In this document: positions 50,814 to 62,134 of the stretch, piece by piece
Position numbering within the stretch: the stretch's first letter is position 1
Layout: every line of letters begins with the position of its first letter
NCBI GenBank assembly: GCA_029817715.1
Contig: JARUPY010000394.1
Span: 248,001 to 312,000, forward strand
Direction of reading: 5' to 3'
DNA: 64,000 bases
Origin: Melastoma dodecandrum
Taxonomy: Eukaryota; Streptophyta; Magnoliopsida; Myrtales; Melastomataceae
The notes under the pieces: model-generated
The model's database searches: none
The model's input: only the letters and a program-made list of their open reading frames with translations
Told to the model about the DNA's origin: nothing
Program-made: the position numbers and the translations under genes

Positions 50814-52359
50814 CCTCTCGGCAATCAACTGCCGTACCAGAGGAGAGGAGGGACGGATCTTTGTGGGCTGAGCCAACTTTTGTCAACAAGGCAGGGGTAA
50901 AGAGTGTAATATAAATGGAGAGTTGAGCGCGCGTGTATGTTGTGTTGGTGGGAGTGTCCGCGCAAAAGCTTTCTCCAAGAGCAACCGCAGCTTCAAATCC
51001 AATCCTTTCCCCCCTCTTCATTATTGATAAGATATATCTTACTAAGCCGCCATTAAAACAAAAGACCAAAATAGCGGCTGTGGGGATCAGATGGGAGTTA
51101 GACCCGATCTTATTTTATTTTTTTAATTAATGAATAAACATGATTACTGGAAACAAAAAAATGCCATTTCCATCGAGTTAGCTTGAAGCTTTTTCTTCAA
51201 ATGGTTCGCCAGCTTAAACGAGTCATCACATAGAAATAAAACGACATCATATTTGGGAATCGAACCAATGTCTCCTTGGATAAAAAGTGGTCTCTTGGAC
51301 CGATCAATCGTACTGACAACACGTATGTTTAAGGAAATGTTTTTTTATTAATCATATAGCTTCAAATTTAAACCTAACTCAAATATCACTCGATTTTCAT
51401 AAAATTAAACGAGCTCAAGCTCGAACCCGAGTTAGAGTCCAAAGTAATCCGCCTCGATCATTTTCACCCCTAATCGTACCCTACAAAATCATCTCGTAAA
51501 CAAATAGAGCATGGGTTTGACTACACGGAGTGACGAAGCTTGAAAAGCTCGTTCATGGATGGCAGATGTTGGTTACGTTTCTCTTAGTTGGCAGCTCTAA
51601 TCAATTTTTGGGGTGCTTTTGAGAATGCGTTCGCTGGTGGGAAGAATAGCTTTGGACTAGAAGTATTTATGCATATAAATTAAAAGTATTGATTAGATCA
51701 TAAAATTTCTCAGCTAATGTGAAAATAGATAAAATTGTGTTACCTAAAATATCTTGTTTCGTAAATTAAATTAATTTTATATTTATTATTATAATTATAT
51801 GTACTTTTCAAAAAATAGTTCGAAGGTTAACTTTTTTTAGTATATTATATAAATATGAATATCATCTTTATGCTTAATGATTTATATTACTTATATTTAA
51901 ATTTTATACATTAAATATTATGATCATGATTTATGGTATTTTATTGATAAAATTTTAATTTTTAAATCTCTAGTAGAACTTTTATATTAATTAACCACCT
52001 TTTCTTGTTAAACACTTAACCTATTATTTGAATAATTATCCTATTATTTAAATAATTAATTATGCTTGAGGGATTTTGAATATGCAATTTCCTATAAGTT
52101 ACACTAATTGTAAAGAAATCTTAAGACGATTATATATAAAAAAGTTCTTTTAAAATTTTTAATGATATAAATTGAGTTTGTTTTTTCTCTTTTGGGGCGG
52201 CGACATGCATTTCCCGCTTTGTCTGTCTTGGGGGAGATTCTAAATTTTGGCAAAATACCGATTTTAGTGCAATTTTCTTTTTAGCATAACATTGTATTGC
52301 TTTAAATTAATATTTTAAATATTTAAGGGAGGAAGGAACTGTAATTGATTCTTCAAGTA
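50814..52359. other. AAE promoter side, then AT-rich DNA
   Basis: 50814-51110 should contain the AAE promoter and leader (minus strand). 51110-52200 is strongly AT-rich and has no gene. The pararetrovirus begins in this AT-rich setting. Confidence 0.35.
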
Positions 52360-52439
52360 ATGAACTGCTTCCGTTTGGGCTTGTCCCCAAGGCTGGGCTC
52401 CTTTCTTCAGCTGGGCTTCCAGTGGATTGGCGTATCTGC

Positions 52440-53269
52440 TTATTTTGGGCACATTAACAGTTCTTGGGCAATGTGGGGTCCTAGGTAATATTTTCCCTCT
52501 AATAGTCTCATCCCCAAGAATTCAATCGAAGTCTCAAATAGTTTGATCTTTCTTTCAGAAAGCATTATGCCATACTTCTGTATGAGGTCAGCAAATTGTT
52601 TCAACAAGAGCTCATGTGATTGTCTGTTAGGACTGAATAATAGTATGTCATCAATGTATATCAGTGCTGAAGACTGTATGGGCCAAAAGATTCTAGTCAT
52701 GGCTTTCTGAAATAGTGATGGGGTAGTCTTAAGTCCAAAAGGTAAAACTGTCCATTGAAAATGTCCGTTTGGGATACAGAACCCCATTTTCCATCTATCC
52801 TCAGGATGTATGCCTAATTGCCAAAAGCCACTCTTAAGGTCAAATTTAGAGAATACCTTAGCTTTGACTAATGAGGAGAATAGTGCCGTCTTGTTAGGCA
52901 ATGGGAACTTATCATCCTAGAGGAAGTGGTTAATAGGCTGGTAGTTGATCGCTAACCTTTTCTTGCCTCTCGCTTGCTCTGAGCATAAAATGCTTCGCAT
53001 GCCCATTATGAGTGTGACTGTTCAATAAGTCCCTACTGCAGTAAAGATATACATTCTTCTCTAGCCAAGCGAGTATCATTAGGTTTCATACCTGGGTGAC
53101 TCGCCTTGGTTGGATTGATATCCTCATTTTGTTTGAATGGCGGCTTCACAAAGAATTTTGGATTCTTCCACAAAGGGTGAGGGCATTTCTGCAAGAATTC
53201 AATATGATTTTCTGCAAATTCTGAATCAAATAACTGGCGTACTTTATCTGCAGACTCAATGGAATACAT
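52440..53269 (-). pseudogene. Pararetrovirus reverse transcriptase, broken and truncated
   Basis: 53269-53033 holds the N-terminal part and 52901-52440 the core in another frame, with the block FDLKSGFWQL and the catalytic YIDDIL box. The join between them (about 52900-53030) is frameshifted with stops. The frame ends at 52440 and RNase H is not found further on. Confidence 0.85.
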
Positions 53270-53609
53270 TCTCGTAAGCGTCGTGTATGGCTTGAATTTT
53301 CCATTGTATTTGAGTCATGTAGTCAAAATGTTAAGCTCTGGCAACTGTTGTACTAAATCCCATCCCAAAACTATGTCTCTGCCAGGAAGATCAGTAGTAA
53401 TCAAAGAGGTTTTGATAGTGCAAGATGGGAAAATCATGATCTTCGGGCTCTTAGTTTTATAGTGGGTCACCAGATGCTGCAATGAACAATCTTTCATTTG
53501 GCTCAAGGAATTCACGGGGTATGATCACAGGGTTGATCATACTCTCAGATGCACCTGTATCAATAAAAGCTATGGCGGTCACTGGTATGTTATATTTGGA
53601 AAAGTATAT
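53270..53609 (-). pseudogene. Pararetrovirus aspartic protease, broken
   Basis: The active-site motif DTGA reads on the minus strand near 53560, followed after a stop by a protease-like stretch ending in GRDIVLGWDLV (about 53385). A stop codon near 53461 splits it. Confidence 0.7.
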
Positions 53610-55924
53610 CTACACCTTTATGTGTGGGGATATTTGCGAAGTAGCTATCAATGGAATTTCCTTGTCCGGTTGGGAGTCTGTCCCAGCTTCTTTAGTTTCT
53701 GATCCATTCGTGGATACTTTCCTTGAGCATAAGGTTCTATGTGAGAACTTCCCTTGGAATTCCTCTGGTCCAGTATAAGCACTGATTGTACAAATCCTTT
53801 TGCTGATTTGTTCTCCTGAAGTGGAGGAGGAATGTCCATCTTGTTCTGAACCTGTATCTTCTGTGTCAAGATATCCTTCAAGACAACACACAGTCTGTGA
53901 AGAAGGTTGTTCATCTATAGAGAAGAGTGATTTAACATCATCATCATGCAAAGAAATTCCAGAGAATTTTTCAATATGGGCTACTAGTTTTCTCTGTCCT
54001 TTTGGACAGTTCTTTGCAAAGTGACCTGACTTGTTGCAAATGAAACACCTGGATGATTTCCTCTGGGGACCTTTCTTCTTCTTGATTCTCAGAAATCGTT
54101 TCCATCTTCTCGAAGACCTTCGAGGTCTGTTTGGACTTCCTACAAACTTACTGCTGTGCTTTTTTCTTTTGAACTTTTGCTTGATAGGCTTAGGACCTGG
54201 AGAGCAATCACACAAATCTTTTGAAGTACACTTAATCTTGTACCTGTTGGTTTTGCTCTTGCAAACTTGGTCAAGCCTCTTATCTTGCTTCGGGAAACCT
54301 TGAATAATCTCTTTTCTCTGGCAAAGTTCACTAAGGCCCAAATGGATTTCTTGTTAGATTTGACCAACAGTCAGATCAATAATTTTCAAGTGCTTAGTGG
54401 TTAGATTTTTTTCTACCATTGATGATATAGAGGTTGGTATAGAAGACAGAAATACTGGCTTCAAAGAATTGTCACCACCAAGATGAATGAACAAATGCAA
54501 AAGCCTCTGATAATGCTTATCTAGATCTCTGACCTTGTATGAACAGTATCTGCGCTGGAAGAATTCTGTTCTTTTCTATTCAAAGATGTTGTTAGGATTT
54601 CCAATAAAATGGGCGTATAAGTTATTCATAAAATCCTGCAAAGGAACACTCGTCGTATCTGGATTGGCTCTGGAAATAAACTCCACCAGACCAAAAGGGT
54701 TCCAGTAAATCTGGATGTCAAATCTGCAAGTATGTCAGAACTATTAAACATTGTCAGTTTCTTATGCAAACACCAAGCGTAGAAATCCTGTATTCTCTGG
54801 GGCCATTTTTCATAAGGAATATCGTTAAATGTAAACTTAAGATTAGTAATCCCTTCATTCGTCCTAGCGACTGGTTGTCGTCTACCATTGGACTCATCTG
54901 ATAAGTCTTCATCAAGTGGCTCATCAACCACTGGTTCTGGATTGCTCCTGTCAGCCATAAACATTTGGGGTACCTCTTCTGTTGATTCTGAAGAGCTTTC
55001 GGATGTCACTTCTGTGGATTCCGAAATACTTTCTTCTTGTGAAGTGTATTCCTCTGATTCTTCTGGCTTGTCTAGCTCATGACCTGTTGTCATCAGAATC
55101 TGTGGCGACTTCTCAAAGTAATTGCTAAAATCACGGTTATCTTGATAACCATCTGAATCAGTATAATTCTCTGAAGGAGTATCAGAGGAATGTAATGAAA
55201 CCGTAGCAATTGATGAAGTTACCCAATTTGGAATTGACACCTTGAGATTATGATCTTCTTCCTTGATCATAAGTTGTTGGGTAGGAGGAGTTGGACTTGT
55301 GCTTGAGGATCTGGATGTTCTATGCCGTGTAGAACTTTCTACCTTCTTTTTGCCTTCTCGTATTTCCTCACGTTTCCTATCCTTTCTTCTTTGGTCGCGG
55401 ATTAGATCCCTTAATTCAGCTGGATCTCTCTTTCCAACTTGACCGAAGATAGGATGCATGGTTTTCTGTACCTGTGAAGTAGGAAACGTAGAACTTCTAC
55501 CAAAGTCCAACACATCAGTATAAGGTCTAGGTCTCTCAAAAGTAACCATTTCAGGGTTAGTAGACCTTTGTCTTCCAAAATTTAGGAAATCTGTCATATT
55601 CGGTTTGTCCGAAAGATTTACCTGCTTGTCCTCAATGATCTTGATCTGTCTTTTCAATTTGGCAATTTCAGCATCTGGGTCAGATCGAAAATAAGATGGA
55701 AAAATACCTCTCTCAAATTTGTCTAACCTCTTTTGGAGAGTTTCCAACGTCTCTCTGGTCTTGTTAGGCTGAGTGTCTAGCCTGTCTGTAAGCCTTCTTT
55801 CAGTACCTTTCATGTCATCATGCATATTGTCAATCTTGTGACAAATTGTGCCTAAGGCTGCATTTTGTGCGAGGGCATTCTGGCTCTGCCAATTAAGGAT
55901 TGTTTCTGCTGTACTGTTACGCAT
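53610..55924 (-). pseudogene. Pararetrovirus coat-protein region, broken
   Basis: 55924-54626 is one long open piece (432 residues): a basic, charged first half, then a Glu/Ser-rich acidic stretch, then a coat-like segment with WPQRIQDFYAW. 54341-53610, in another frame, has a basic patch and the CCHC zinc knuckle (CFICNKSGHFAKNC) that packages nucleic acid. 54360-54620 between them is interrupted by stops and frame changes. Confidence 0.8.
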
Positions 55925-56496
55925 AGGATGTCCATTCTTGTCTTCTGTGGGAATTGGTATCTTCGCCGAATAGGAACATTATAAACAGTGTGTTCAGCAA
56001 TAGGTGGAAAATTAAGTTCACCTTTTCCCATCATCATGATACTAGGCATTGCTGCTGGAGGAACTAATGTCCTGTGGGCCTCTTGAGCACAAGTGCTTGT
56101 TCTTGGCCTGACTACTGCAGTGTTGATTTTCTCGGCTGGTGGTGCCTCTTCCTTTTCCACTGGGACTACCTATTCAGAAAGATGTTTCTTCTGCCATTTC
56201 AAAATATTTTTGTAACAAGGTAGTACCTTTGTAGGCTTCTTCATTGGCTTTTGTAACTTGGCCATATCTACCAAATATTGCCATTCACCATAATGCTCCA
56301 GGTGAGGTTCTGCTTTGGCTACAACTGGAGGTCTTTGGTCAGTGTCATCATCACTGTTACTGTCAGACTCAGGCAGATTTCGTGACCTATGATTCTACTT
56401 TTTCTTCCTAGAGGAGTAATCATCTTCCTCAGGTTCTTCTTCATAACAGTCGCAAGATCTTTTGCATTTGCCAACATCCCAATAGCAGTGTTTTGT
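55925..56496 (-). pseudogene. Pararetrovirus linker between movement and coat regions
   Basis: Short open pieces in different frames (56160-55852 and 56540-56319), low in recognisable motifs. It is frameshifted relative to both neighbours. Confidence 0.55.
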
Positions 56497-57573
56497 CTAT
56501 GGGTCTGTGAAGAAGTAAACTTCATTTCCCTGTCCATCAAAAGAATGAATTATCCGGTTGAGTGAATCAGGTTTCTTACTCTTAGGGACCGGCTGGATCA
56601 TGAACATGGTTGGGAAGATTGATGGAGTAGCAGCATCTTTCTCATGTGACCTATCAAACTTGATGGTCACTAATCCATCTTTCTCTCTGATGAACTTGGA
56701 TTCCGAAGACTGGATCGGTTTCACATGCTGCTGGAGTTGCTCATAGTTTGTTATCCATTTTTCTGGAAGTAACTTGAGTAACTCACTCCTTGTTATCTGT
56801 CTGGGTACATGTAAACATGTAGGGGCTTCTGCATGATGGTAATCAGCATAAATGATCAAAGCATCATTAGCATCTTCAGGAATCTTAAGATCTAATGCAT
56901 GATTTTGCACTCGATAGGACATTTGATAATGCAGTGTTGCTTCAATAGAGTTTGGGTCCTGTTGAGGTCCAGCAATCTGTATCTGAACTTGCAATGCTGA
57001 CAATATCTTTGGGTCTTGGAGAGACATGCAAAAATTAGGATACAGTGTAACAAACACACTTCCTGCATTTAAAGTAGTCTCAATCGTTCCAATGCATGCG
57101 TGCTGCTATTCAACAAATCGAGAATCTAATAAAGCCATTCTAGCTGGAACCGGCAACCTTTTTCTGCCATGATAGGTGAGGGCCATTCTGATCGCTCCAA
57201 AATGGAAGTGAGTATATCCCTTCTGAGACCATTGTCTTGGAAAGTTTGTGGGCAATTGTAGGGATACAAATTGCTCTCTCTGGGTGGCCATAATAGGATG
57301 CTGGTTGAACTTGCTTGCCTGTATATACTTAAGAACCTGTGACGTAGGCTGTCGAATAAGAGATCTTATTCTTCTAATAGGACTTGAGGATGGTTTGCTA
57401 AAGGCAGTGTATGGGTTGAGAAGTGGGATGGTTGTGTCCGAGATCTGGTTGTTGTCAGAGATATCCTGATGGGAGATCTCATATAAACCATCAAGTCTAA
57501 TAGAGGTGGATTTGCGAAAAATATGACTGGAGTCTAAAGTAACATGGGCGTTTATCACAGTAGGGCTATCCAT
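56497..57573 (-). pseudogene. Pararetrovirus movement protein, split by one stop
   Basis: 57573-57106 (155 residues) starts with ATG. The same frame continues after a single TAG at 57106-57108 to 56497. The order and composition fit the 30K-type movement protein at the N-terminus of petuvirus- and florendovirus-like polyproteins, which carries virus between plant cells. The stop and the frameshift after 56497 disable it. Confidence 0.75.
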
Positions 57574-60336
57574 AGTTGTTGAGGTAAGGCGAATCTCTAA
57601 GTAGGGTGCTTAATCTCTTTCTCTCTCCCTCAGAAAGAAGATTAAGAAAACAACAAGGCTCTCTTTGTATATAATTTTGAATCAATATAAAGATCCAAAA
57701 AGATTTTATACTCTAAAATAGCCGGTTGAATGACTTTATGATAATAGCTTCGAATTATGATTTTTTTCTCATAATAATCAACCCACATCAAAGAGAAAAA
57801 GTAAAGCTAAAAAAGCATAATAAAAGCAATACCTTACTGTAATCATATTTTTAACTTGAGAATATGGCTAGAAAACTTTAAATCAGATAAAAAAATGAAA
57901 ATCGACTAAAGTTTTAGGAAAGTTATGGTGTACAAATTGACGTGTGGAAAGAAATGGGGGCTGACGGGGTTTTCATATCGAGACGGACGGGAAATCTCAA
58001 ACCCCCGTCAGACCGAAAATGAAAGTCTGCAGTTACTGCAAAATTTTTTCAGCTGTTTCGTTTCTTTTAATATAGTTTTTAAAATTGTCGAAAGCAAAAC
58101 TTACGAGAGGGACTGATAAAAATGTTTTTTTCGCCCGGTTTTTTTTACTCTAATTTCGAGATTAATAAATTCAAAAGAAAGTTGTATGCATATTTTATAT
58201 CCTATCACCTTCCGTGTTCATCAATTACACGGAGAGCCAACAAAAGAAAATTACTCGTCGACAAGGATTGCGGTTAACAAATATAAGATTTATAAATTAA
58301 AATTATTATCTTTTCCCCGTCTAGATATTTGTTTATAGGGAGGGGCTATCATCACTCACTATTTGTGATTGGATCTCAGATATTTCAAAAATGTCGTTGT
58401 CCTCCCCTCGGGGACGGCACGCCCTTTGAAACGACTTTTATTTAATTTTTGCTTTTGTTACCTAAAAGTAGTATCATTACACGAATAGAAAATCTCCCCT
58501 TTCCTCAAAAATCAAAATCTAATTCATTGTTCATCTTTTTACAATAATTTGTTATTTTATTTTTAAGTTTTTTTTAATATAATTAAGTAATTACTTGACC
58601 GTTTCAAACGTCAGACTTAATATAACCCCTTAACGTTGTTGTAAAATCCAGCAATTTACGACTATAGAATAAGTTATACCCGGAACTATCCTTAACTTGT
58701 TAGAAGACTAGGTAATTTTTTACGCAATAGATGCGGATAATTTGTTCATTTAACAAGTCAATTGAAAAAAAAGTTAAAGTTGGTTATTACTACCCGTTTC
58801 TGAAGTAATCATCCACATTTTTCGCTTTAAAAGATATTTGTAAGTAAAATTTGATTGGATATTTCCAATGTATCGAAATATTATCCGGACATATCTTCTG
58901 TCTCGGATTCCCTTGGACAGACGCAAAGGTGGCACGGCTCCCTATGTGCCGTTCCTATTTATCATAAACAATTGATATTCGGTTCTGAGAATTAACACGA
59001 AATTCTATTTCCATCTTTCCTTTACATTCTCTTACCTTATACTTTTACCGATAAAATGCCAAATTTGGTAAATAAACAACCAAAAATTTACTTCCTCTAC
59101 TTAAAAGGATGTTGATGACTCTTAACAAGAAGGGTGTTGGGAAGGAACTCTCTGTTCAAGTAAAGTTTGTATACAAATCCTTAATGCAAACTTTCTTATT
59201 AAGTAAATTCGTTGTTCTTTATCGGATAATCGCGTTCGTGATTCTAAACCGCATTCAGGATAATTTTATATCGAAACATCGATACAAACTTTCTTGTTAA
59301 GTAAACTCGCAATTTTTAACTCATTCCTTTTATATTGCGAAGGTTCGTGAAGAATCTGACTCTCGAACTTTTTATTAAGATTTACTCAAAAGACCTTTAT
59401 TATTCCAAAGATAAGTGTACAACGTGGGGTTCTAGCCTGTGGTCACAAGTGAACCAATACCTACTATATCTCACTTTTCCATGTAGGACCGAGTCTTAAA
59501 AAAATGGGAATCCAAAATCTAACTCAGTGAACCTACCTTTGTCGTCTTAGAAGTGCAAGTATCAATTCCAACGGTGACACATGATTCAGGTTTAGACCCA
59601 AGAAACTTTACCAAAGAACAAATCGCGACAAAAGATAAACTGGCAGAAATATGAGCGCCTGGGATCCAAACTCCCAAGGCTTAGGCATGGTGAGTCTAAA
59701 TTCAATTCAGAAAACAATGCCAAATTCACGAGGAATCAATGGCCAAAACTAAGGCGAGGGGAGTCGACGACCCCAGCATGAAATCGGTACGGAAGTCCAT
59801 GAAGGAAAAGAGTTTTAAGTCAGTCATCCGAAGAGATAATGAAAAGTGTAAGTCAGACGATTAAACATATTAATAAGAGCATTTGGTCCAGGATTATAAT
59901 CCAGCGGTGAGCAATTTTTGTAATATAATAATAGTTTGGCCCACTCAGTTTTCAATTCTTTAAAAATCTTAGATGAATTCATTTAAGTTTCGCAAATTTT
60001 TTAAGATAGATAATAACTTTCAATTGCAATTTCAATATAAAAAAATTTCGGAAACTTAAAGGAGTCCACCCCTATATAGTAAATCGACTGTTAATATATC
60101 CATTTATATATGTCTTCATTTGGAATGCTTGGTGATATGTGGCATTTTATTATATTATTCACGTTATTTTTGTACCTGCGATTTCCATGCCACCAAGCTT
60201 ATTCACGCCCTCTAAATTCACCCAACCGCTATCAAATACTCTTGTTTGGTGTACTAAGGGGCTGCCTGGGGCATAGTTCGAGCTGTGCCAATTGTTCGAA
60301 CCGGGTCCGTCCATGATTTGTTAAATTCTATCCACA
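57574..60336. other. AT-rich DNA with no supported gene
   Basis: The first bases may be viral leader. A short direct repeat (AAACTTTCTT(A/G)TTAAGTAAA at about 59187 and 59287) is present. Nothing else is recognised. Confidence 0.35.
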
Positions 60337-60659
60337 CCAATTTTTTCTTGACAGCCAACGGATGCTTCGGTCCATTTAGACGGATGCATCTGCGATATCT
60401 GACAACGGAAGGATGCAACCGTCCCTTCCGAGAATGCGTTCGTGGGATTAAATGAATATCACAATTTAGTATCTTTTATTACCATATTTTCTAGAGACTA
60501 CAAATAGTTGTTTTTAGGGTTTCTTTGGGAACGACTTTTAGGCATTGAAAACACTTTGAGGGGATTTCCTATGTGGGATTGCTGGTTGCAATCGTTTTAT
60601 CTTGAAATTCAATCGTAGCTATTGATTTATGTTTATTATAATGCTTCTACATTGCGTCA
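60337..60659 (+). repeat. Likely 3' part of a gypsy 5' LTR
   Basis: Sequence directly upstream of a primer binding site and a gypsy gag. It ends in CA at 60659. No second LTR is in the window, so the start is a guess. Confidence 0.4.
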
Positions 60660-60662
60660 GAT

Positions 60663-60676
60663 TGGTATCAAAGCAA
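60663..60676 (+). other. Primer binding site of the gypsy remnant
   Basis: TGGTATCAAAGCAA resembles the complement of the 3' end of initiator methionine tRNA and sits a few bases after the LTR end. Confidence 0.6.
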
Positions 60677-60689
60677 GGTGAGTTCATGC

Positions 60690-61440
60690 GAGATGTCTTC
60701 TACCAATGAGATTGTCGACGGTCATGTTCACGACGGTGATTGTGAAGTGGGAGTCCAACGGGCGGGGGAACCGGTCCTAAGGATGAAGATGGATGCTATG
60801 GATCAAAGATTGAGGTGGGTAGAGCGGCTCGTTGAAACTTTGATTGAGCAGTTTGATGTCATGGGTGTCACTAATCACATAGGTAGGATGGATGAAGGAA
60901 GGAGGCCTATGTCACAAGAAGATTATGATATTCCAATTAATCAGCCTTGAGGAGTACCTATTTATTATGACAATTAGAGGCAGAGGATTTGGAGTTTGAG
61001 TCGAGACAATCACCCATAAGGGTTGGTTATGGTGGTAAAAGGAATCAAAGGAGATACCACGACTATGACGATCGTAACCGATCCGAAGGAGGGATTATCA
61101 CTTAATATAGATCTTCCATATTTCAACAGTACGTTCAATATCGAGGAATTTCTTGATTGGCTAGCAGAAGTGGAAGAGGTTCTTTAAGTTTAAGAATGTA
61201 CAAGAAGGATGTAGAGTGAAAACGGTGGCATGTAGACTGAAGACTAGTGCTTCCGCCTGGTGGGAGAGAGTGTAGAGTAGGCCCTTAAGAGAAGGAAGAC
61301 ACGTGAGAACATGGATTCACATTCAGCAAATAATGAAAGACGAGTTTCTCCCCCTGATTATGAGCAGATATTGTTCCAATAGTATCAACAGTGTCGCCAT
61401 GGATTGCGAACATGTCGGCATGAGTACGCTCCCATAGTTC
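60690..61440 (+). pseudogene. Ty3/gypsy gag remnant
   Basis: 60678-60950 is open with the N-terminal gag part (MDAMDQRLRWVERLVETLIE). It continues through stops and frame changes into the retrotransposon gag domain: LNIDLPYFNSTFNIEEFLDW, then VACRLKTSASAWWERV in a shifted frame, and RVSPPDYEQILFQ, then YQQCRHG. The similarity stops abruptly near 61440, so the element is truncated. Confidence 0.75.
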
Positions 61441-61748
61441 GACGAAAGTGCAACACCCGACTTATTTGAGCCAGCTGAAGTTTCACATTCTCTGTCAAAA
61501 CCACCCTCTGCCAATCCAGACCAAGAAACTAGAAACGCACCCGCCTCCGGTGCCAAGGATGCCGCCTCCCGACGACTCCATTCTTACTGCTACCGGCCTC
61601 CACACCAACAACCATGGGTCCGATTCCCATCGACAACAGCGAACCTTCTTGGTTCCACGCCAGAAGAAAGCACCCTCGTCTCAAGCATACAGCGGGACGT
61701 TTCCCAACATCTTGCCGCGGACACAACCCCAGCGTCGAGGTATCCACT
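61441..61748. other. Unassigned DNA between gypsy and copia elements
   Basis: Both strands are partly open (plus 61448-61777, minus 61771-61529), but neither matches a known family. Confidence 0.3.
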
Positions 61749-62108
61749 TGTTGAAGGTAATTTATGATCAATATTAATGGGTATTGAATTTAGTAACGGA
61801 AAAGTCATTTAAGTGGGTCATTAAAGCAGGCTATTAAATCTGTCATTAAATATGTCGGTTTCTATTGTCTTTTGTTTTTCCTACTCCTCCCTAGATATAA
61901 AGGGACGTGTAGACATTTCTTGTATGAATGAATGAAAAAAAAGAGAAAGTTTAAACAAAGAGAAATTGTAGCCAAAACACTCCTCGTAGGTGCAGCAGCT
62001 CTACAGAAGGTTTCCTCTATCCTACAGAAGGTCGTCGGCAGTACAGAACCTACGTTCTGCTAGCACCTTCTCCCTTCCTATCCAATCCTACACACATAAC
62101 CCCCAACA
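61749..62108 (+). repeat. 5' LTR of the terminal copia
   Basis: 360 bp beginning TGTTG and ending CAACA, the usual inverted LTR ends. The 3' LTR lies outside the window, so the start rests on the TGTTG match alone. Confidence 0.7.
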
Positions 62109-62112
62109 AATT

Positions 62113-62124
62113 TGGTATCAGAGC
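62113..62124 (+). other. Primer binding site of the terminal copia
   Basis: TGGTATCAGAGC, a full 12-base match to the usual initiator methionine tRNA priming site, four bases after the LTR. Confidence 0.88.
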
Positions 62125-62134
62125 GCAGAAGGTC

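Larger units (their letters stand above)
52360..57573 (-). mobile_element. Endogenous pararetrovirus (Caulimoviridae), inactivated
   Basis: On the minus strand, in viral order, are a movement protein (57573-56497), a coat-protein region with acidic stretch and zinc knuckle (about 55924-53610), an aspartic protease (about 53580-53300) and a reverse transcriptase (about 53269-52440). This single-polyprotein order fits petuvirus- or florendovirus-like caulimovirids; which genus cannot be fixed here. There are no LTRs. Reading frames change several times and stops interrupt them, and no RNase H is found after the reverse transcriptase. It is an old integrated copy that cannot encode a working virus. 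Confidence 0.85.

Noticed and set aside
53800..55082. Plus-strand Ser-rich open frames across the pararetrovirus
   Set aside because: Antisense shadows of the acidic and basic coat-region codons.
59109..59300. Short direct repeat around AAACTTTCTT-TTAAGTAAA
   Set aside because: About 20 bp in AT-rich DNA; too small to define an element.
60240..60315. Sequence with a GTTCGAACC-like box, considered as tRNA or SINE
   Set aside because: No matching A box at the right distance and no cloverleaf could be drawn.
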